A stretch of DNA of 64,000 nucleotides, from NCBI RefSeq assembly GCF_029392095.1, contig NZ_CP113930.1, positions 1,499,001-1,563,000 on the forward strand. Direction: 5' to 3'. Under the pieces are notes generated by a model that saw nothing but the letters and a program-made list of their open reading frames with translations, did not search any database and was not told the origin of the DNA. Made by a program: the position numbers and the translations under genes. This document shows positions 29,713-41,800 of this stretch, in pieces (position 1 is the stretch's first letter; each line of letters begins with the position of its first letter). Origin of the DNA: Lactobacillus sp. ESL0700. GTDB taxonomy: Bacteria; Bacillota; Bacilli; Lactobacillales; Lactobacillaceae.

Positions 29713-29741
29713 AGTATACCTACTCTTTGTTGAAATATCAA
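29713..29741 (-). promoter_or_regulatory. Main promoter of the S10-spc-alpha operon
   Basis: TTGATA (29736-29741), 17-base spacer, TATACT (29713-29718). The sequence from the -10 box into the transcript closely matches the str promoter at 32996-33016. Confidence 0.85.
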
Positions 29742-29828
29742 GGATTTAGAGCATTTTAATTTAATTTTTTTACTTTTTCTTTCTATAATACTCAACTTTT
29801 TTATCATTATTTTTTTGAAAAAATCAGA

Positions 29829-29858
29829 AAAAAAGCCATTGGCATTACCAATGACTTT
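29829..29858 (-). terminator. Terminator of the str operon (after fusA)
   Basis: GTCATTGG and CCAATGGC pair around TAATG and are followed by seven T on the minus strand. It separates fusA from the S10 promoter. The bases 29742-29828 between are A/T-rich with no gene. Confidence 0.85.
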
Positions 29859-29896
29859 TAAAAGTCTTATTTTCTTATTTTTTAAACTAACAAGAA

Positions 29897-31990
29897 TTAG
29901 TCAGCTTCGCCGCCGCGCTTCTTGATAATTTCTGCTTGAATTGACTTAGGAGTTGCTGCGTAGTGGTCAAATACCATTGTAAATGTACCACGACCTTGAG
30001 TTGATGAACGCAAAGTAGTTGCGTAACCAAACATTTCAGCAAGTGGAACCATTGAGTTCAATACCTTAGCACCTGAACGGTCTTGCATATTGTCCATCGT
30101 ACCACGACGAGCAGTAATTGAGCCCATTACATCACCCAAGTATTCTTCTGGTGTGATTACTTGAACCTTCATAATTGGTTCAAGAATAACAGCACCAGCC
30201 TTAGGAGCAGCATTTCTCAAAGCAAGTGATGCAGCAACCTTGAAGGCAGCTTCAGATGAGTCGACTTCGTGGTAACTACCATCGTAAAGCTTAGCCTTAA
30301 CGTCGATCAATGGGTAACCAGCAAGGATACCGTTCTTCATTGATTCTTGAAGTCCAGCATCTACTGAAGGGATAAATTCACGAGGAACAACACCACCGAC
30401 AATGGCATCTTCGAATTCGTAACCTTTACCTCTTTCGTTTGGTGTAAATTCAACCCAAACGTCACCGTATTGACCTTTACCACCGGATTGACGAACGAAC
30501 TTACCTTGAGCCTTAGCTGGCTTAGTGAAGGTTTCACGGTAAGCAACTTGTGGTTCACCGATCTTAGCTTCAACGTGGAATTCACGCTTCATACGTTCAA
30601 CCATGATTTGCAAGTGCAATTCACCCATTCCGGAAATCAAGGTTTGACCAGTTTCAGCATTAGTTTCAGCTCTGAAAGTTGGGTCTTCTTCAGTCAACTT
30701 TTGCAAAGCAACGTCAAGCTTATCACGGTCAGCCTTTGATTCAGGTTCAATTGAAACTTGGATAACTGGATCTGGAACTTCCAAACTTTCCAAAATTAAT
30801 GGGTGGTCTGGGTCAGTTAATGAGTCACCAGTAGTAGTGTTCTTCAAACCGATAGCACCAGCGATATCACCTGAGAATACTTCTGGAATTTCAGTTCTTG
30901 AGTTGGCGTGCATTTGCAGCAAACGACCAACACGTTCACGACTGTTCTTTGAAGCATTCAAAACGTATGAACCTGATTCAAGAGAACCAGTGTAAACACG
31001 AATGTAAGTCAAACGACCAACAAATGGGTCGGTAGCAATCTTAAAGGCTAAAGCTGAGAATGGCTTGTCGTCTCCTGCTACTAATTCTTCTTCTTCACCA
31101 GTCTTAGGATCGTGAGCGATGTATGGCTTAACGTCAACAGGTGATGGCAAGTAGTCAATCACACCGTCAAGCATCATTTGTACACCCTTGTTCTTGAAAG
31201 CTGAACCAGCAAATACTGGGAACAATTCCAAGTTCAAGGTAGCTTTACGAATAGCTGCCTTTAATTCATCAATGGAAATTTCGTCACCGTTAAGGTATTT
31301 TTCCATGATGTCATCGTCAACATCAGCAACTTGTTCAATCAAAGCACTTCTACGCTTTTCAGCATCAGCCTTGTATTCGTCAGGAACTGGAATAGTTTCC
31401 CACTTAGAACCAAGCTTGTCTTCGTCATAAACATCAGCAACCATGTTGATTAAGTCAATAACACCTTCAAAAGTTTCGGCAGAACCGATTGGCATTTGAA
31501 CAGGTAAAGCATTGGCATTTAAGCGTTCGTGTAAAGAAGTTACAGATTTATCGAAATCTGCACCAATCTTGTCCATTTTGTTAACAAAAACAATTCGAGG
31601 AACACCGTAAGTTTCAGCTTGACGCCAAACATTTTCAGTTTGTGGTTCAACACCAGCTTGAGCATCAAGAACAGTTACCGCACCGTCAAGAACACGGAGT
31701 GAACGTTCAACTTCGATAGTGAAGTCAACGTGTCCTGGGGTATCAATGATGTTAATTCTGTAGTCTTTCCATTGCGCAGTCGTAGCGGCTGATGTAATGG
31801 TAATCCCACGTTCCTTTTCTTCGTCCATCCAGTCCATTTGGCTGTCACCTTCGTGGGTTTCACCAATTTTGTGGATCTTACCAGTGTAGTAAAGGATACG
31901 TTCAGTAGTGGTAGTCTTACCCGCATCAATGTGGGCCATAATACCAATGTTACGTGTCTTTTCTAATGGAAATTCACGCTTATTAGCCAT
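29897..31990 (-). CDS. fusA: Elongation factor G
   Basis: 697 residues. GTPase that translocates tRNA and mRNA. G1 [15 protein letters not shown] near residue 19, switch [14 protein letters not shown]3 IDTPGHVDF and G4 VNKMDKIG are intact; domains II-V follow at normal length. GGAG site before ATG 31990. Third gene of the str operon, 34 bases after rpsG. Confidence 0.98.
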   Translation of the reverse strand: MANKREFPLEKTRNIGIMAHIDAGKTTTTERILYYTGKIHKIGETHEGDSQMDWMDEEKERGITITSAATTAQWKDYRINIIDTPGHVDFTIEVERSLRVLDGAVTVLDAQAGVEPQTENVWRQAETYGVPRIVFVNKMDKIGADFDKSVTSLHERLNANALPVQMPIGSAETFEGVIDLINMVADVYDEDKLGSKWETIPVPDEYKADAEKRRSALIEQVADVDDDIMEKYLNGDEISIDELKAAIRKATLNLELFPVFAGSAFKNKGVQMMLDGVIDYLPSPVDVKPYIAHDPKTGEEEELVAGDDKPFSALAFKIATDPFVGRLTYIRVYTGSLESGSYVLNASKNSRERVGRLLQMHANSRTEIPEVFSGDIAGAIGLKNTTTGDSLTDPDHPLILESLEVPDPVIQVSIEPESKADRDKLDVALQKLTEEDPTFRAETNAETGQTLISGMGELHLQIMVERMKREFHVEAKIGEPQVAYRETFTKPAKAQGKFVRQSGGKGQYGDVWVEFTPNERGKGYEFEDAIVGGVVPREFIPSVDAGLQESMKNGILAGYPLIDVKAKLYDGSYHEVDSSEAAFKVAASLALRNAAPKAGAVILEPIMKVQVITPEEYLGDVMGSITARRGTMDNMQDRSGAKVLNSMVPLAEMFGYATTLRSSTQGRGTFTMVFDHYAATPKSIQAEIIKKRGGEAD

Positions 31991-32024
31991 AAATTCTTAT
32001 CTCCTTAAAAATATACCAATCAAA

Positions 32025-32495
32025 TTAGAAGCGATAGTGTGCAAATGCACGGTTAGCTTCAGCCATACGGTGAACGTCTTCACGCTTCTTAACTGCAGAA
32101 CCGGTGTTGTTTGAAGCATCGATAATTTCGTTAGCTAAACGTTCATCCATTGTATGTTCATTACGTAAACGAGCGTATGAAACAAGCCATCTTAAACCTA
32201 AAGTAGTTCTTCTTTCTGGACGAACTTCAACTGGGATTTGGTAGTTTGAACCACCGATACGGCGAGCTCTAACTTCCAAAACTGGCATAATGTTGTTCAT
32301 AGCTTCTTCAAAAACGTCAAGTGGTTCCTTGCCGGTCTTGTCTTTAACGATGTTGAAAGCATCATAAAGGATAGAAGATGCCTTAGCTCTCTTACCATCA
32401 AGCATCAAGTGGTTGATTAACTTAGTAACAAGCTTTGAGTTATAAACTGGATCTGCTAAAACGTCTCTTTTAGTTACATGTCCTTTTCTAGGCAT
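32025..32495 (-). CDS. rpsG: 30S ribosomal protein S7
   Basis: 156 residues, [20 protein letters not shown]. It nucleates the 30S head and contacts E-site tRNA. Good AGGAGG before ATG 32495; second gene of the str operon. Confidence 0.98.
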   Translation of the reverse strand: MPRKGHVTKRDVLADPVYNSKLVTKLINHLMLDGKRAKASSILYDAFNIVKDKTGKEPLDVFEEAMNNIMPVLEVRARRIGGSNYQIPVEVRPERRTTLGLRWLVSYARLRNEHTMDERLANEIIDASNNTGSAVKKREDVHRMAEANRAFAHYRF

Positions 32496-32509
32496 TATTT
32501 AACTCCTCC

Positions 32510-32917
32510 TTAATCTTTCTTAGCACCGTACTTAGAACGGCTTTGTTTTCTGCCATCAACACCAGCAGTATCAAGGGCACCACGAATAATATGGTAACGT
32601 ACACCAGGAAGGTCCTTTACACGACCACCACGGATTAAAACAACCGAGTGCTCTTGCAAGTTGTGGCCTTCACCTGGGATGTAGGCAGTAACTTCGATTA
32701 AGTTAGAAAGACGAACACGAGCATACTTACGTAAAGCTGAGTTTGGCTTCTTTGGTGTCATAGTACCAACACGAGTTGCAACACCACGCATTTGTGGAGC
32801 TGGGTTGAATACTAATTCTTTCTTCATACTGTTGTAGCCGTAGCTTAAAGCTGGTGACTTTGATTTAGTCGTCTTTGAGTGACGGCCTTTTCTTACCAAT
32901 TGGTTAATAGTTGGCAT
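32510..32917 (-). CDS. rpsL: 30S ribosomal protein S12
   Basis: 135 residues from ATG 32917 ([11 protein letters not shown]), with AGGAGG 9 bases upstream. The longer frame from 32959 lies in the leader and is rejected. S12 monitors decoding. The streptomycin-related loops read [11 protein letters not shown] and [12 protein letters not shown], both wild type. Confidence 0.98.
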   Translation of the reverse strand: MPTINQLVRKGRHSKTTKSKSPALSYGYNSMKKELVFNPAPQMRGVATRVGTMTPKKPNSALRKYARVRLSNLIEVTAYIPGEGHNLQEHSVVLIRGGRVKDLPGVRYHIIRGALDTAGVDGRKQSRSKYGAKKD

Positions 32918-32995
32918 TAACTTTTTCCTCCTAAAAAACTGTTTATTCTGTTCACACATCCAGGAGTTTCTTTTTTAGATCCTGAACTATCTTCA

Positions 32996-33038
32996 AAACA
33001 TACAAAGACTATTGTACTCGCTTTTAAAGATAAATCAA
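32996..33038 (-). promoter_or_regulatory. Promoter of the str operon (rpsL-rpsG-fusA)
   Basis: TTGATT (33033-33038), 16-base spacer, TACAAT (33011-33016). The following transcribed start AGTCTTTGTATGTTT nearly repeats that of the S10 promoter. Confidence 0.8.
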
Positions 33039-33056
33039 TCTTTATTTATTTAAAAT

Positions 33057-34274
33057 TTATATTTGTGTCAAATTTGCCCCAATTACCTTTTGATGTTTCT
33101 TGCCACTAATAATAATCAAACCTAAAATTAGAAAGACGCAAAATTGAATAATTGCAGAATAATAGTTCTGACTTGTAAGCATAATTGTTCTCTTTAAAGC
33201 TTGGCCATATGTACCAAAGTTCTTAGAAATCACAAAAACTATCAAGTCATACACACCGTGATATATCATGGTCGTTAATAGTGAATGCGTATATAAGTAT
33301 ATTGCTGCAAAAAGCATCCCCATGCTACTCACTGTAAACATCTGTAAAAGTGTGGCCGGCAAAGACTGGTAAAAAACATTTGTGATGTGCCAGAAGCCAA
33401 AAATAAGTCCGTCGCTAATCATAATCAGTAATATTCGCGACTTACGGTTAGCAAATATTTGCGCCAATAGACTAATGATACAAAAACGATTTATCCATTC
33501 TTCTGCAACGCCACATCTCAATGCATTCAGAATTACCGCCCAATCTATTTGAGAAACATAAAATTTAAAGGCACTTTCAAAAGTAAACCAATTTACAGTA
33601 ATTGCGTAGATAATATAGGCTAAATGTAGGGCGATTATTAACAAAATAAAAAAGGATGTCGCTACACTTACTTCAGAGGAAAAGAAAAAGTGGGGCTTTT
33701 TAATGTGCCAGCTATCCATAACTATGAGCGTGATAATTATTAAAATTGGAATCCCAGTAACACCAGAATTATTCATAATTGTAAATAATTTAGCATAATG
33801 TAAATTTCCGGCAATATCACCTTGAATACCAATTGTATTGTTAAAGATAACTACTGCTAGAACAATAATTCTGCCCATATTACTGCTAATTTTACTTAAA
33901 ACCAGCCTAGCCAGCGGAATGTACATCACAAACGTGTATAGCGTAATCAGCAGCATCCACACATTTGCATTAACAAGATTAAAATGACTCAACAGCTTGG
34001 TCAACAGGAATAAACTATGCGACAAGACATAACAAACAGCAACAGCCGAAAAGTAGTAACTAGCCTGTCTTAGCACCTCATTTTTATTTACTTCATGTCT
34101 TATTAGCAATAATTCTAAAATACCAAAAATCAAGCCCAAAATTATCATGTTTTTTTGCCTTGCATTAAAAATATTTCCTGCAGCAATCGTATAGCTACCA
34201 CAAACAAGCAAAATAACAACATGAGCAATTAGTTGCCAGAAAAATATTTTTTTAGTTAAATCATGCGAAAACAT
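33057..34274 (-). CDS. CPBP family intramembrane metalloprotease
   Basis: 405 residues from ATG 34274 (MFSHDLTKK), where AAGGGAG sits 8 bases upstream; the 9 extra codons of the longer frame contain that site. About ten to eleven membrane segments. The C-terminal CPBP (Abi/CAAX-like) domain has the glutamate pair in GVAEEWINRF (about residue 268), the first histidine in FGFWHITN and the last in YHGVYDLI, so the glutamate-histidine metal site is complete. Family members process prenylated or peptide substrates and some give bacteriocin self-immunity; no bacteriocin gene lies next to it. It stands between rpsL and comC with A/T-rich flanks. Confidence 0.85.
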   Translation of the reverse strand: MFSHDLTKKIFFWQLIAHVVILLVCGSYTIAAGNIFNARQKNMIILGLIFGILELLLIRHEVNKNEVLRQASYYFSAVAVCYVLSHSLFLLTKLLSHFNLVNANVWMLLITLYTFVMYIPLARLVLSKISSNMGRIIVLAVVIFNNTIGIQGDIAGNLHYAKLFTIMNNSGVTGIPILIIITLIVMDSWHIKKPHFFFSSEVSVATSFFILLIIALHLAYIIYAITVNWFTFESAFKFYVSQIDWAVILNALRCGVAEEWINRFCIISLLAQIFANRKSRILLIMISDGLIFGFWHITNVFYQSLPATLLQMFTVSSMGMLFAAIYLYTHSLLTTMIYHGVYDLIVFVISKNFGTYGQALKRTIMLTSQNYYSAIIQFCVFLILGLIIISGKKHQKVIGANLTQI

Positions 34275-34416
34275 ACTTACTGCTCCCTTGATTAATCTCA
34301 ACCAAAACTATTTAAATTAAATTTATTAATTAAATTATTATATATTTTTCATATAATTAATACAATAATTTTTGGATGAAACCTAATTTTTAGCGTACCT
34401 AATACTGAGGTACAAC

Positions 34417-35109
34417 ATGAACTGGATTTACACACTAACTAACTTTTTAATCGGCACTTGCCTTGCATCCCATGCCGCTGTCGTTTGCGATCGCTGGGAA
34501 ACTTTTGACTTTTTCTTAACTCGGTCACGTTGCAGCACTTGCCAAACCAAACTCAGCATCCTTGACGAATTGCCGGTGATTTCTTATCTTTTGCTTCATG
34601 GTAAGTGCCGCTACTGCAATCATTCAATTCCGGTCAAATTGCCAGTAATTGAAATTTGTGGCGGGCTTGCCTTTATTCAAATTGACTTCAGCCAAATTAA
34701 TGGTTGGGCGACTGCTATCCTGATTTTCAGTCTCCTACTTGCTGCCATCAGCGATTTTGAACAACAAGAGTTTCATTTGCTGATGCTTGCGCCAGCCTTA
34801 TGTCTAGCACTTTTTAAAAGTAGCGACCTACTTCACTTTCAACTTTTAGATTATGTGGAATTATTACCGATTTTACTATTATTGTTCTTCTTTGTTTGGC
34901 AGCACAAATTGGGTAGTGGCGATTTACTCATTTATCTTATCCTCGCTATCTACTTTAGCCCGCACACAGCAAACCTGACCTTTTTAATTGGCTCGGCATT
35001 ATTAATTGTTCACTTTTACCTGAAAAAGCAAAAGGGACAAAAGCAACAATCTATTGCCTTTGTCCCTTATCTCTTTCTTGGACTAACTATTCAACTCTTA
35101 TTCAAATAA
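34417..35109 (+). CDS. comC: Prepilin peptidase (type IV leader peptidase), ComC-like
   Basis: 230 residues. The N-terminal half has two CxxC pairs (CSTCQTK and CRYCNHS) expected to bind zinc in the methyltransferase-like domain. The peptidase aspartates are in AAISDFEQQEF (about residue 110) and KLGSGDLLIY (GxGD, about 168). It cleaves ComG-type pseudopilin leaders for DNA uptake. About six to seven membrane helices. Start ATG 34417 follows GAGGTACAAC. It is the only competence gene in the window and reads against the surrounding genes, convergent with rpoC. Confidence 0.88.
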   Translation: MNWIYTLTNFLIGTCLASHAAVVCDRWETFDFFLTRSRCSTCQTKLSILDELPVISYLLLHGKCRYCNHSIPVKLPVIEICGGLAFIQIDFSQINGWATAILIFSLLLAAISDFEQQEFHLLMLAPALCLALFKSSDLLHFQLLDYVELLPILLLLFFFVWQHKLGSGDLLIYLILAIYFSPHTANLTFLIGSALLIVHFYLKKQKGQKQQSIAFVPYLFLGLTIQLLFK

Positions 35110-35150
35110 AATAGCGTTCCTACTATTATGTAGAAACGCTATTTATTTTT
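35109..35150. terminator. Bidirectional terminator between comC and rpoC
   Basis: AAATAGCGTT-C-CTAC pairs with GTAG-A-AACGCTATTT around a 6-base loop, with T runs on both sides. It ends the convergent comC and rpoBC transcripts. Confidence 0.9.
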
Positions 35151-35153
35151 GAA

Positions 35154-38100
35154 CTACTTTTGTGGTTCCTTAGCCTTGTCAGCTTCCTTCATCTTTTTCT
35201 CAATATCAGCGATTGAGTACACAGATTGTGGCTTCTTAACATCAGCTTCAGGTTCCATGTTACGGTAAATTGGAAGACCAGTACCAGCTGGAATAATCTT
35301 ACCGATAATAACATTTTCTTTCAAACCAAGCAATGGATCGTTCTTGCCTCTGATTGATGCATCAGTCAGAACACGAGTTGTTTCCTGGAATGAGGCAGCT
35401 GACAAGAAACTATTAGTTTCAAGGGCAGCCTTGGTAATTCCCAAGATAACACTTTGTGCAGTAGCTGGGATACCACCAGAAATGATAACTGACTTGTTAC
35501 GTTCCTTAAAGTCACCAATATCCATTACAGCACCTGGCAATAAGTCAGTTTCACCTGGATCAAGGATACGAACCTTTTGCAACATTTGCCGAGTTAAGAC
35601 CTCGACGTGCTTGTCAGAAATGTCTACACCCTGCATTCTGTAGGCTTTTTGAACTTCAACTAAAATGTACTCTTCAGTTGTCAAGGTATCAGTTACTTGA
35701 ATTAATTCCTTAGGATCAACAGAACCTAAAGTCAACTTGTCACCACGGTTAACGAAGTCACCTTCGGCAACAGCAACAGAAGCAGTGTAAGGAATACTGT
35801 AACTTCTGGTATCAATCTTACCCTTAACAGTGATTTCACGTGTATGTTCAGCTGGGTTTTCTTGAATTGAATCAATGATACCATCAACTTCAGAAATGAT
35901 TGCCCGACCTTTAGGGTTACGAGCTTCAAACAATTCTTGCACACGAGGAAGACCCTGAGTAATATCTTCAGCACCGGCAACCCCACCGTTGTGGAAAGTA
36001 CGCAAAGTCAACTGAGTACCAGGTTCACCGATTGATTGAGCGGCAACAGTACCAACTGCTTCACCGACTTCAACTTCTTCACCAGTAGCCAAGTTCATTC
36101 CGTAACACTTACGACAAACACCGTGAGGTGTATCACAGATCAGGATTGAACGAATCTTGACGTCAGTAACACCAGCATCACAAATCTTGTGAGCTAAGTT
36201 TTCATCCATCATTTCGTTTGGACCAGCAAGTACTTCACCAGTCTTAGGATCCTTAACAGTTTCAGCAGTGAAACGACCAAGCAAACGATCGTACAAAGGC
36301 TCGATTAATTCGTCACCTTCCATGATGGCATGAACGTGAATACCACGGTCAGTACCACAATCGTCTTCACGAATGATAACATCCTGAGCAACATCAACTA
36401 ACCGCCGTGTCAAGTAACCTGACTGAGCAGTCTTCAAGGCCGTATCAGTCATTCCCTTACGGGCACCGTGAGTGGACATGAACAATTCCAAAACTGACAA
36501 ACCTTCCTTGAAGTTTGACGTAACAGGAATTTCGAACAACCCACCGTTAGGAGTGGCCATCAAGCCACGCATTCCGGCTAACTGCGTAAAGTTAGAAATG
36601 TTACCACGGGCACCAGAGTCGGCCATGATTGTAATTGGATTACGTGGATCATAAATCTGTGCAATTTCGTTTTGAACTTGATCCTTACATTCATTCCAAA
36701 TGCTGATAACCCGATCGTGCCGCTCTTGCTCAGTAATCAAGCCGCGTCTAAATTGTTTAGAAACAACGTCAACTTGCTTGTGGGCCTTAGCAACCTTTTC
36801 GTCCTTATCATTAATTTCTGGAACATCAGTCATCCCAATGGTAATTCCGGAAGTAGTTGAGCTAGTGTAGCCTAACTTCTTCAAATCATCAAGGTATTCT
36901 GAGGTTCTTTGAACCTTGTAATACTTGTAAATTGTCGCAATTGAATCAGACAAGAATGACTTCTTGAATGGTGTTGCAACTAAGTCGTCACCAACATTAT
37001 CAATCTTTTCATGAATATCTTCACCAGGCTCTAAGAAGTACTTAGGTGCTAGTGGATTGTTCAAGTTTTCTTCGGTTGGTTCGTTAATGTAGAAGTAATC
37101 TTCTGGTGTAATTTGGTTGAAAATTACTCGACCATAAGTGGTAATGAAAATACCATGTTCATAACCCTTAGGCCATGATTTCTTCGGCATTGAATCAGCT
37201 GACATACCAATGATTGTATGGTAGTGAATGTCACCATTATTGTATGCAACTGTAGCTTCTGCAGGTGAGTTGAAGATCATGCCTTCACCCTCACGACCAC
37301 GTTCGGCTTGAGTTAACCAGTAGTTACCCAATACGATATCCTGTGATGGTGTAACGATTGGCTTACCATCTTTTGGTGCCAAAATATGATGCGCAGCTAA
37401 CATCAACAGCCGTGATTCAGCAACAGCTTCATCTGATAATGGAACGTGGATAGCCATCTGGTCCCCATCGAAGTCGGCATTGTAAGCTTCACAAGCTAAT
37501 GGGTGCAAACGGATTGATTTACCTGGAACCAAAACTGGTTCAAAGGCTTGGATACTCAAACGGTGCAAAGTAGGGGCACGGTTTAACAGAACCGTTCTTT
37601 CCTTAATTACATCTTCAAGTACATCCCAGACATCATCGTCTTCACGATCAATCTTACGCTTAGCACTCTTAATGTTAGAAGCAATCTTACGCTTAACTAA
37701 TTCGTGCATTACGAATGGCTTGAACAATTCCAGTGCCATTGGACGCGGAACACCACATTGATAGAATTTCAATTTTGGTGAAACGTCAATAACTGAACGA
37801 CCTGAATAGTCAACACGTTTACCAAGCAAGTTTTGACGGAAACGTCCTTGCTTACCTTTAAGCATGTGTGACAATGACTTCAATGGTCGGTTACCTGGTC
37901 CAACAACTGGACGACCGCGACGACCGTTATCAATCAACGCATCGACAGCTTCTTGCAGCATCCGCTTTTCGTTTTGCACGATAATGTTTGGTGCGTTCAA
38001 GTCAAGCAGTCTCTTCAACCGGTTGTTCCGGTTAATTACCCGGCGGTAAAGGTCATTCAAGTCGGAGGTCGCAAACCGGCCACCTTCTAGTTGAACCATT

Positions 38101-38819
38101 GGCCGTAAGTCCGGCGGGATAACTGGAACAGCATCAATAACCATCCATTCAGGTTTATTGCCTGAATCTTTGAAGGCATCTAAAATATCTAGACGTCTAA
38201 TTGCCCGTGTCCGCTTTTGACCAGTTGCAGTTTCCAATTCTTTCTTTAAATCGGTAACTTCCTTAGCCAAATCAACCTTCCGTAATAAATCACGAATAGC
38301 TTCAGCACCCATCTTGGCAACAAAGCGACTACCGAATTTTGCCTTTTGCTCACGGTATTCAGCTTCAGTCATTAATTGCTTAAATTCAAGGTCAGTGTCA
38401 CCAGGATCGATTACGATATAAGCCGCAAAATAAATTACTTCTTCTAGTAATCTTGGTGACATATCAAGGATTAATCCCATCCGTGATGGAATACCCTTGA
38501 AGTACCAGATATGAGTAACAGGAGCAGCCAATTCAATGTGGCCCATCCGTTCTCTTCTAACTTTGGCAGAGGTGACTTCAACCCCACAGCGATCACAAAC
38601 GATTCCGCGGTAACGAACACCCTTATATTTACCACATGCACAAGCCCAGTCTTTAGTTGGCCCAAAAATTCTTTCATCAAACAGACCGTCTTTTTCTGGC
38701 TTTAAAGTACGGTAGTTAATTGTTTCTGGCTTCTTAACTTCACCGTATGACCAGCTGCGGATCTTGTTAGGTGATGCAAGACCAATTTGCATGCTTTCAA
38801 ACTTATTTACATCGATCAA
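35154..38819 (-). CDS. rpoC: RNA polymerase beta' subunit
   Basis: 1221 residues, TTG start at 38819 (AGGGGG at 8-base spacing). Zinc finger 1: [13 protein letters not shown] then VCDRCGVEV. The catalytic magnesium motif [12 protein letters not shown] lies near residue 455. The second zinc site has CGTDRG and [13 protein letters not shown]. Complete and in the usual place after rpoB (16-base gap). Confidence 0.98.
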   Translation of the reverse strand: MIDVNKFESMQIGLASPNKIRSWSYGEVKKPETINYRTLKPEKDGLFDERIFGPTKDWACACGKYKGVRYRGIVCDRCGVEVTSAKVRRERMGHIELAAPVTHIWYFKGIPSRMGLILDMSPRLLEEVIYFAAYIVIDPGDTDLEFKQLMTEAEYREQKAKFGSRFVAKMGAEAIRDLLRKVDLAKEVTDLKKELETATGQKRTRAIRRLDILDAFKDSGNKPEWMVIDAVPVIPPDLRPMVQLEGGRFATSDLNDLYRRVINRNNRLKRLLDLNAPNIIVQNEKRMLQEAVDALIDNGRRGRPVVGPGNRPLKSLSHMLKGKQGRFRQNLLGKRVDYSGRSVIDVSPKLKFYQCGVPRPMALELFKPFVMHELVKRKIASNIKSAKRKIDREDDDVWDVLEDVIKERTVLLNRAPTLHRLSIQAFEPVLVPGKSIRLHPLACEAYNADFDGDQMAIHVPLSDEAVAESRLLMLAAHHILAPKDGKPIVTPSQDIVLGNYWLTQAERGREGEGMIFNSPAEATVAYNNGDIHYHTIIGMSADSMPKKSWPKGYEHGIFITTYGRVIFNQITPEDYFYINEPTEENLNNPLAPKYFLEPGEDIHEKIDNVGDDLVATPFKKSFLSDSIATIYKYYKVQRTSEYLDDLKKLGYTSSTTSGITIGMTDVPEINDKDEKVAKAHKQVDVVSKQFRRGLITEQERHDRVISIWNECKDQVQNEIAQIYDPRNPITIMADSGARGNISNFTQLAGMRGLMATPNGGLFEIPVTSNFKEGLSVLELFMSTHGARKGMTDTALKTAQSGYLTRRLVDVAQDVIIREDDCGTDRGIHVHAIMEGDELIEPLYDRLLGRFTAETVKDPKTGEVLAGPNEMMDENLAHKICDAGVTDVKIRSILICDTPHGVCRKCYGMNLATGEEVEVGEAVGTVAAQSIGEPGTQLTLRTFHNGGVAGAEDITQGLPRVQELFEARNPKGRAIISEVDGIIDSIQENPAEHTREITVKGKIDTRSYSIPYTASVAVAEGDFVNRGDKLTLGSVDPKELIQVTDTLTTEEYILVEVQKAYRMQGVDISDKHVEVLTRQMLQKVRILDPGETDLLPGAVMDIGDFKERNKSVIISGGIPATAQSVILGITKAALETNSFLSAASFQETTRVLTDASIRGKNDPLLGLKENVIIGKIIPAGTGLPIYRNMEPEADVKKPQSVYSIADIEKKMKEADKAKEPQK

Positions 38820-38835
38820 AAGTTTAACCCCCTAC

Positions 38836-41800
38836 TTATTTAGAAATCTTGTTGTCATCGTCAGATTCGTCAACGGCAGTTTCAGTCTTCTTGACTTCCT
38901 TAACTAGCTCGTCTTCATCATCAGATTTGGCAGTTTCTTCGGCTAACTTCTTCTTTTGTTGTTCTTCAGCCATCTTCGACAAAGTATCAATATTCAAATG
39001 TTCATTTGAATCATCATCCATGTCACGTAATTCAATTTCATTATGATCCATGTCAAGAACACGAATGTCCAATCCTAATGATTGTAATTCCTTAACAAGA
39101 ACACGGAATGATTCTGGAACACCTGGCTTAGGAATTCTTTCGCCCTTAACGATTGCTTCGTATGCCTTTACACGACCAACAACATCATCTGACTTATAAG
39201 TCAAAATTTCTTGCAGAGTGTACGCAGCACCGTAAGCTTCAAGAGCCCAAACTTCCATTTCACCAAAACGCTGACCACCAAATTGTGCTTTACCACCAAG
39301 AGGTTGTTGCGTAACAAGTGAGTAAGGCCCAATTGAACGTGCGTGAATCTTATCGTCAACCATGTGAGTCAACTTCAGATAGTGCATGATCCCAACTGAA
39401 ACCCGGTTGTGGAATGGCTCACCTGTACGGCCATCGTAAAGAACAGTCTTACCGTCTTTATCAATTCCGGCTTGGTGAACTGTGTCCCAAACATCATCTT
39501 CGCTAGCACCATCAAATACTGGTGTTGCAACGTGAATACCTAAGCTATTTGCAGCCCAGCCCAAGTGTAATTCCAAAAGCTGACCAATGTTCATACGTGA
39601 AGGAACACCCATTGGGTTCAAACAAATATCAACTGGTGTACCATCTGGCAAGTATGGCATATCTTCTTCTGGAACAACTGCGGCAACCGTACCTTTGTTA
39701 CCGTGACGACCGGACATCTTATCTCCGACTTGGATCTTACGCTTCTGGGCAATGTAAATTCGAACTAAGGTGTTAACACCTGGTGATAATTCATCGCCCT
39801 TTTCACGAGTATAAACCTTAACGTCGCGAACGATTCCGCCGCCGCCGTGAGGTACCCGCAAAGAAGTATCACGAACTTCACGTGCTTTTTCACCAAAGAT
39901 AGCGTGCAATAATCTTTCTTCGGCTGATAATTCAGTCACACCCTTAGGAGTAACTTTACCAACCAAAATGTCGCCATCGTGAACTTCAGCACCGATGCGG
40001 ATAATTCCTTCGCCATCGAGGTCCTTTAACGCATCTTCACCAACGTTTGGCAATTCACGTGTAATTTCCTCTGGGCCAAGCTTAGTGTCACGAGCTTCAG
40101 ATTCGTAATCTTCAATACTGATTGAAGTGTATACGTCATCCTTAACAAGCCGTTCTGACAACATAATCGAGTCTTCGTAGTTGTACATGTTCCAAGTCAT
40201 GAAGGCAATTACTGGGTTTTGACCCAAAGCTAATTCACCGTGGTCCATTGTTGGGCCGTTAGCAATAACTTCACCTTCAACAACTTCATCACCTAACTTA
40301 ACGTTTGGAGTTTGGTTGTATGACTTCGAGTTGTTTGACCGGCGGTACTTTTCAAGAACGTATTCGTCCAAAGTACTGTCAGCACGTCTAATCCGAATAG
40401 AATTAGCATCAACGTATTCAACTTTACCTGCAGCTTTAGCAATTAAAGCAGCTCCGGAATCGTGGGCAGCACGATATTCCATCCCAGTTCCAACAAGAGA
40501 ACTGTGTGGATTAATTAACGGCGCAGCCTGACGTTGCTGGTTGGCACCCATCAAAGCACGGTTAGAGTCATCGTTTTCAAGGAATGGGATACATGCAGAA
40601 GCAACAGACACAACTTGCTTAGGAATAACGTCCATGTAGTCAATCTTATCTGGACTAACTTCGACGTTGTCTTCCTTTGAACGAGCCAAGATTAATTCAT
40701 CCTTAAATGAACCATCTGGATTAAGTGGTGTGTTAGCTCCGGCAATAATATAGTTATCCTCAACATCGGCTGTTAAGTAGTCAATCTTGTCAGTAACCTT
40801 GTGGGTCTTCCAAGAAACGCGACGGTACGGTGTTTCAATAAAACCATACTTGTTAATCACAGCGTATGTTGCCAAAGAGTTAATCAAACCAATGTTTGGA
40901 CCTTCTGGGGTTTCAATCGGACACAAACGACCATATTGGGTATAGTGCACGTCCCGAACTTCGTATCCGGCACGGTCACGAGTTAAACCACCAGGCCCTA
41001 AGGCAGACATCCGGCGCTTGTGCGTCAATTCACCCAGCGGGTTATGTTGATCCATGAACTGTGACAGCTGTGAGGAACCAAAGAATTCCTTGATGCTGGC
41101 AACGATTGGACGAATGTTAATTAATTGTTGTGGTGTAACAGTTGATGGGTCTTGAATTGACATTCTTTCCCGAACAACACGTTCCATTCTTGCCAAACCA
41201 ATTCTGAATTGATTTTGCAATAATTCACCAACTCGACGAATACGACGATTACCCAAGTGGTCAATATCGTCAACGTTGCCGATTTCATCTTGCAATAACA
41301 AGAAGTAATTGATTGAAGCCAAAACATCAGCAGGAGTTAAGTACTTAACGCTCTTGTCAATGTGACCATTGGACATCATCTTAACAACACGTTCTGGATT
41401 TACCTTTGAGTAAACCTTGATTTCTTGAACACTAATTGGGTCTGGAAGAACACCTTCCTTAGATGGTTCATAAGTAACCATCTTGAAGTCATCGCGGTCA
41501 AGGTACTTCTCTAAAGTATCCATTACTTCATGAGTAACAACAGTACCCTTCTTAGCAATGATTTCACCAGTGTCAGGATCAGCCAAAGTTTCAGCTAAAG
41601 TTTGACCGTACAAACGGTTCTTCAATGATAACTTCTTGTTGACCTTGTAACGACCAACTGGAGCCAAGTCATAACGACGTGGATCAAAGAAACGAGCATA
41701 AAGCAACGACCGTGAAGAATCAGTTGTCTTCGGCTCACCAGGACGTAATCTTTCATAAACATCCTTCAATGCTTCTGCAACTCGTGAGTCAGCTGGGTTC

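Noticed and set aside
29548..29896. Hidden small gene between rpsJ and fusA
   Set aside because: The interval contains the fusA terminator, the S10 promoter and the leader; no frame with a ribosome binding site was found.
32510..32917. Possible streptomycin-resistance change in rpsL
   Set aside because: Both lysine-containing loops (TPKKPNS and GRVKDLPG) are wild type.
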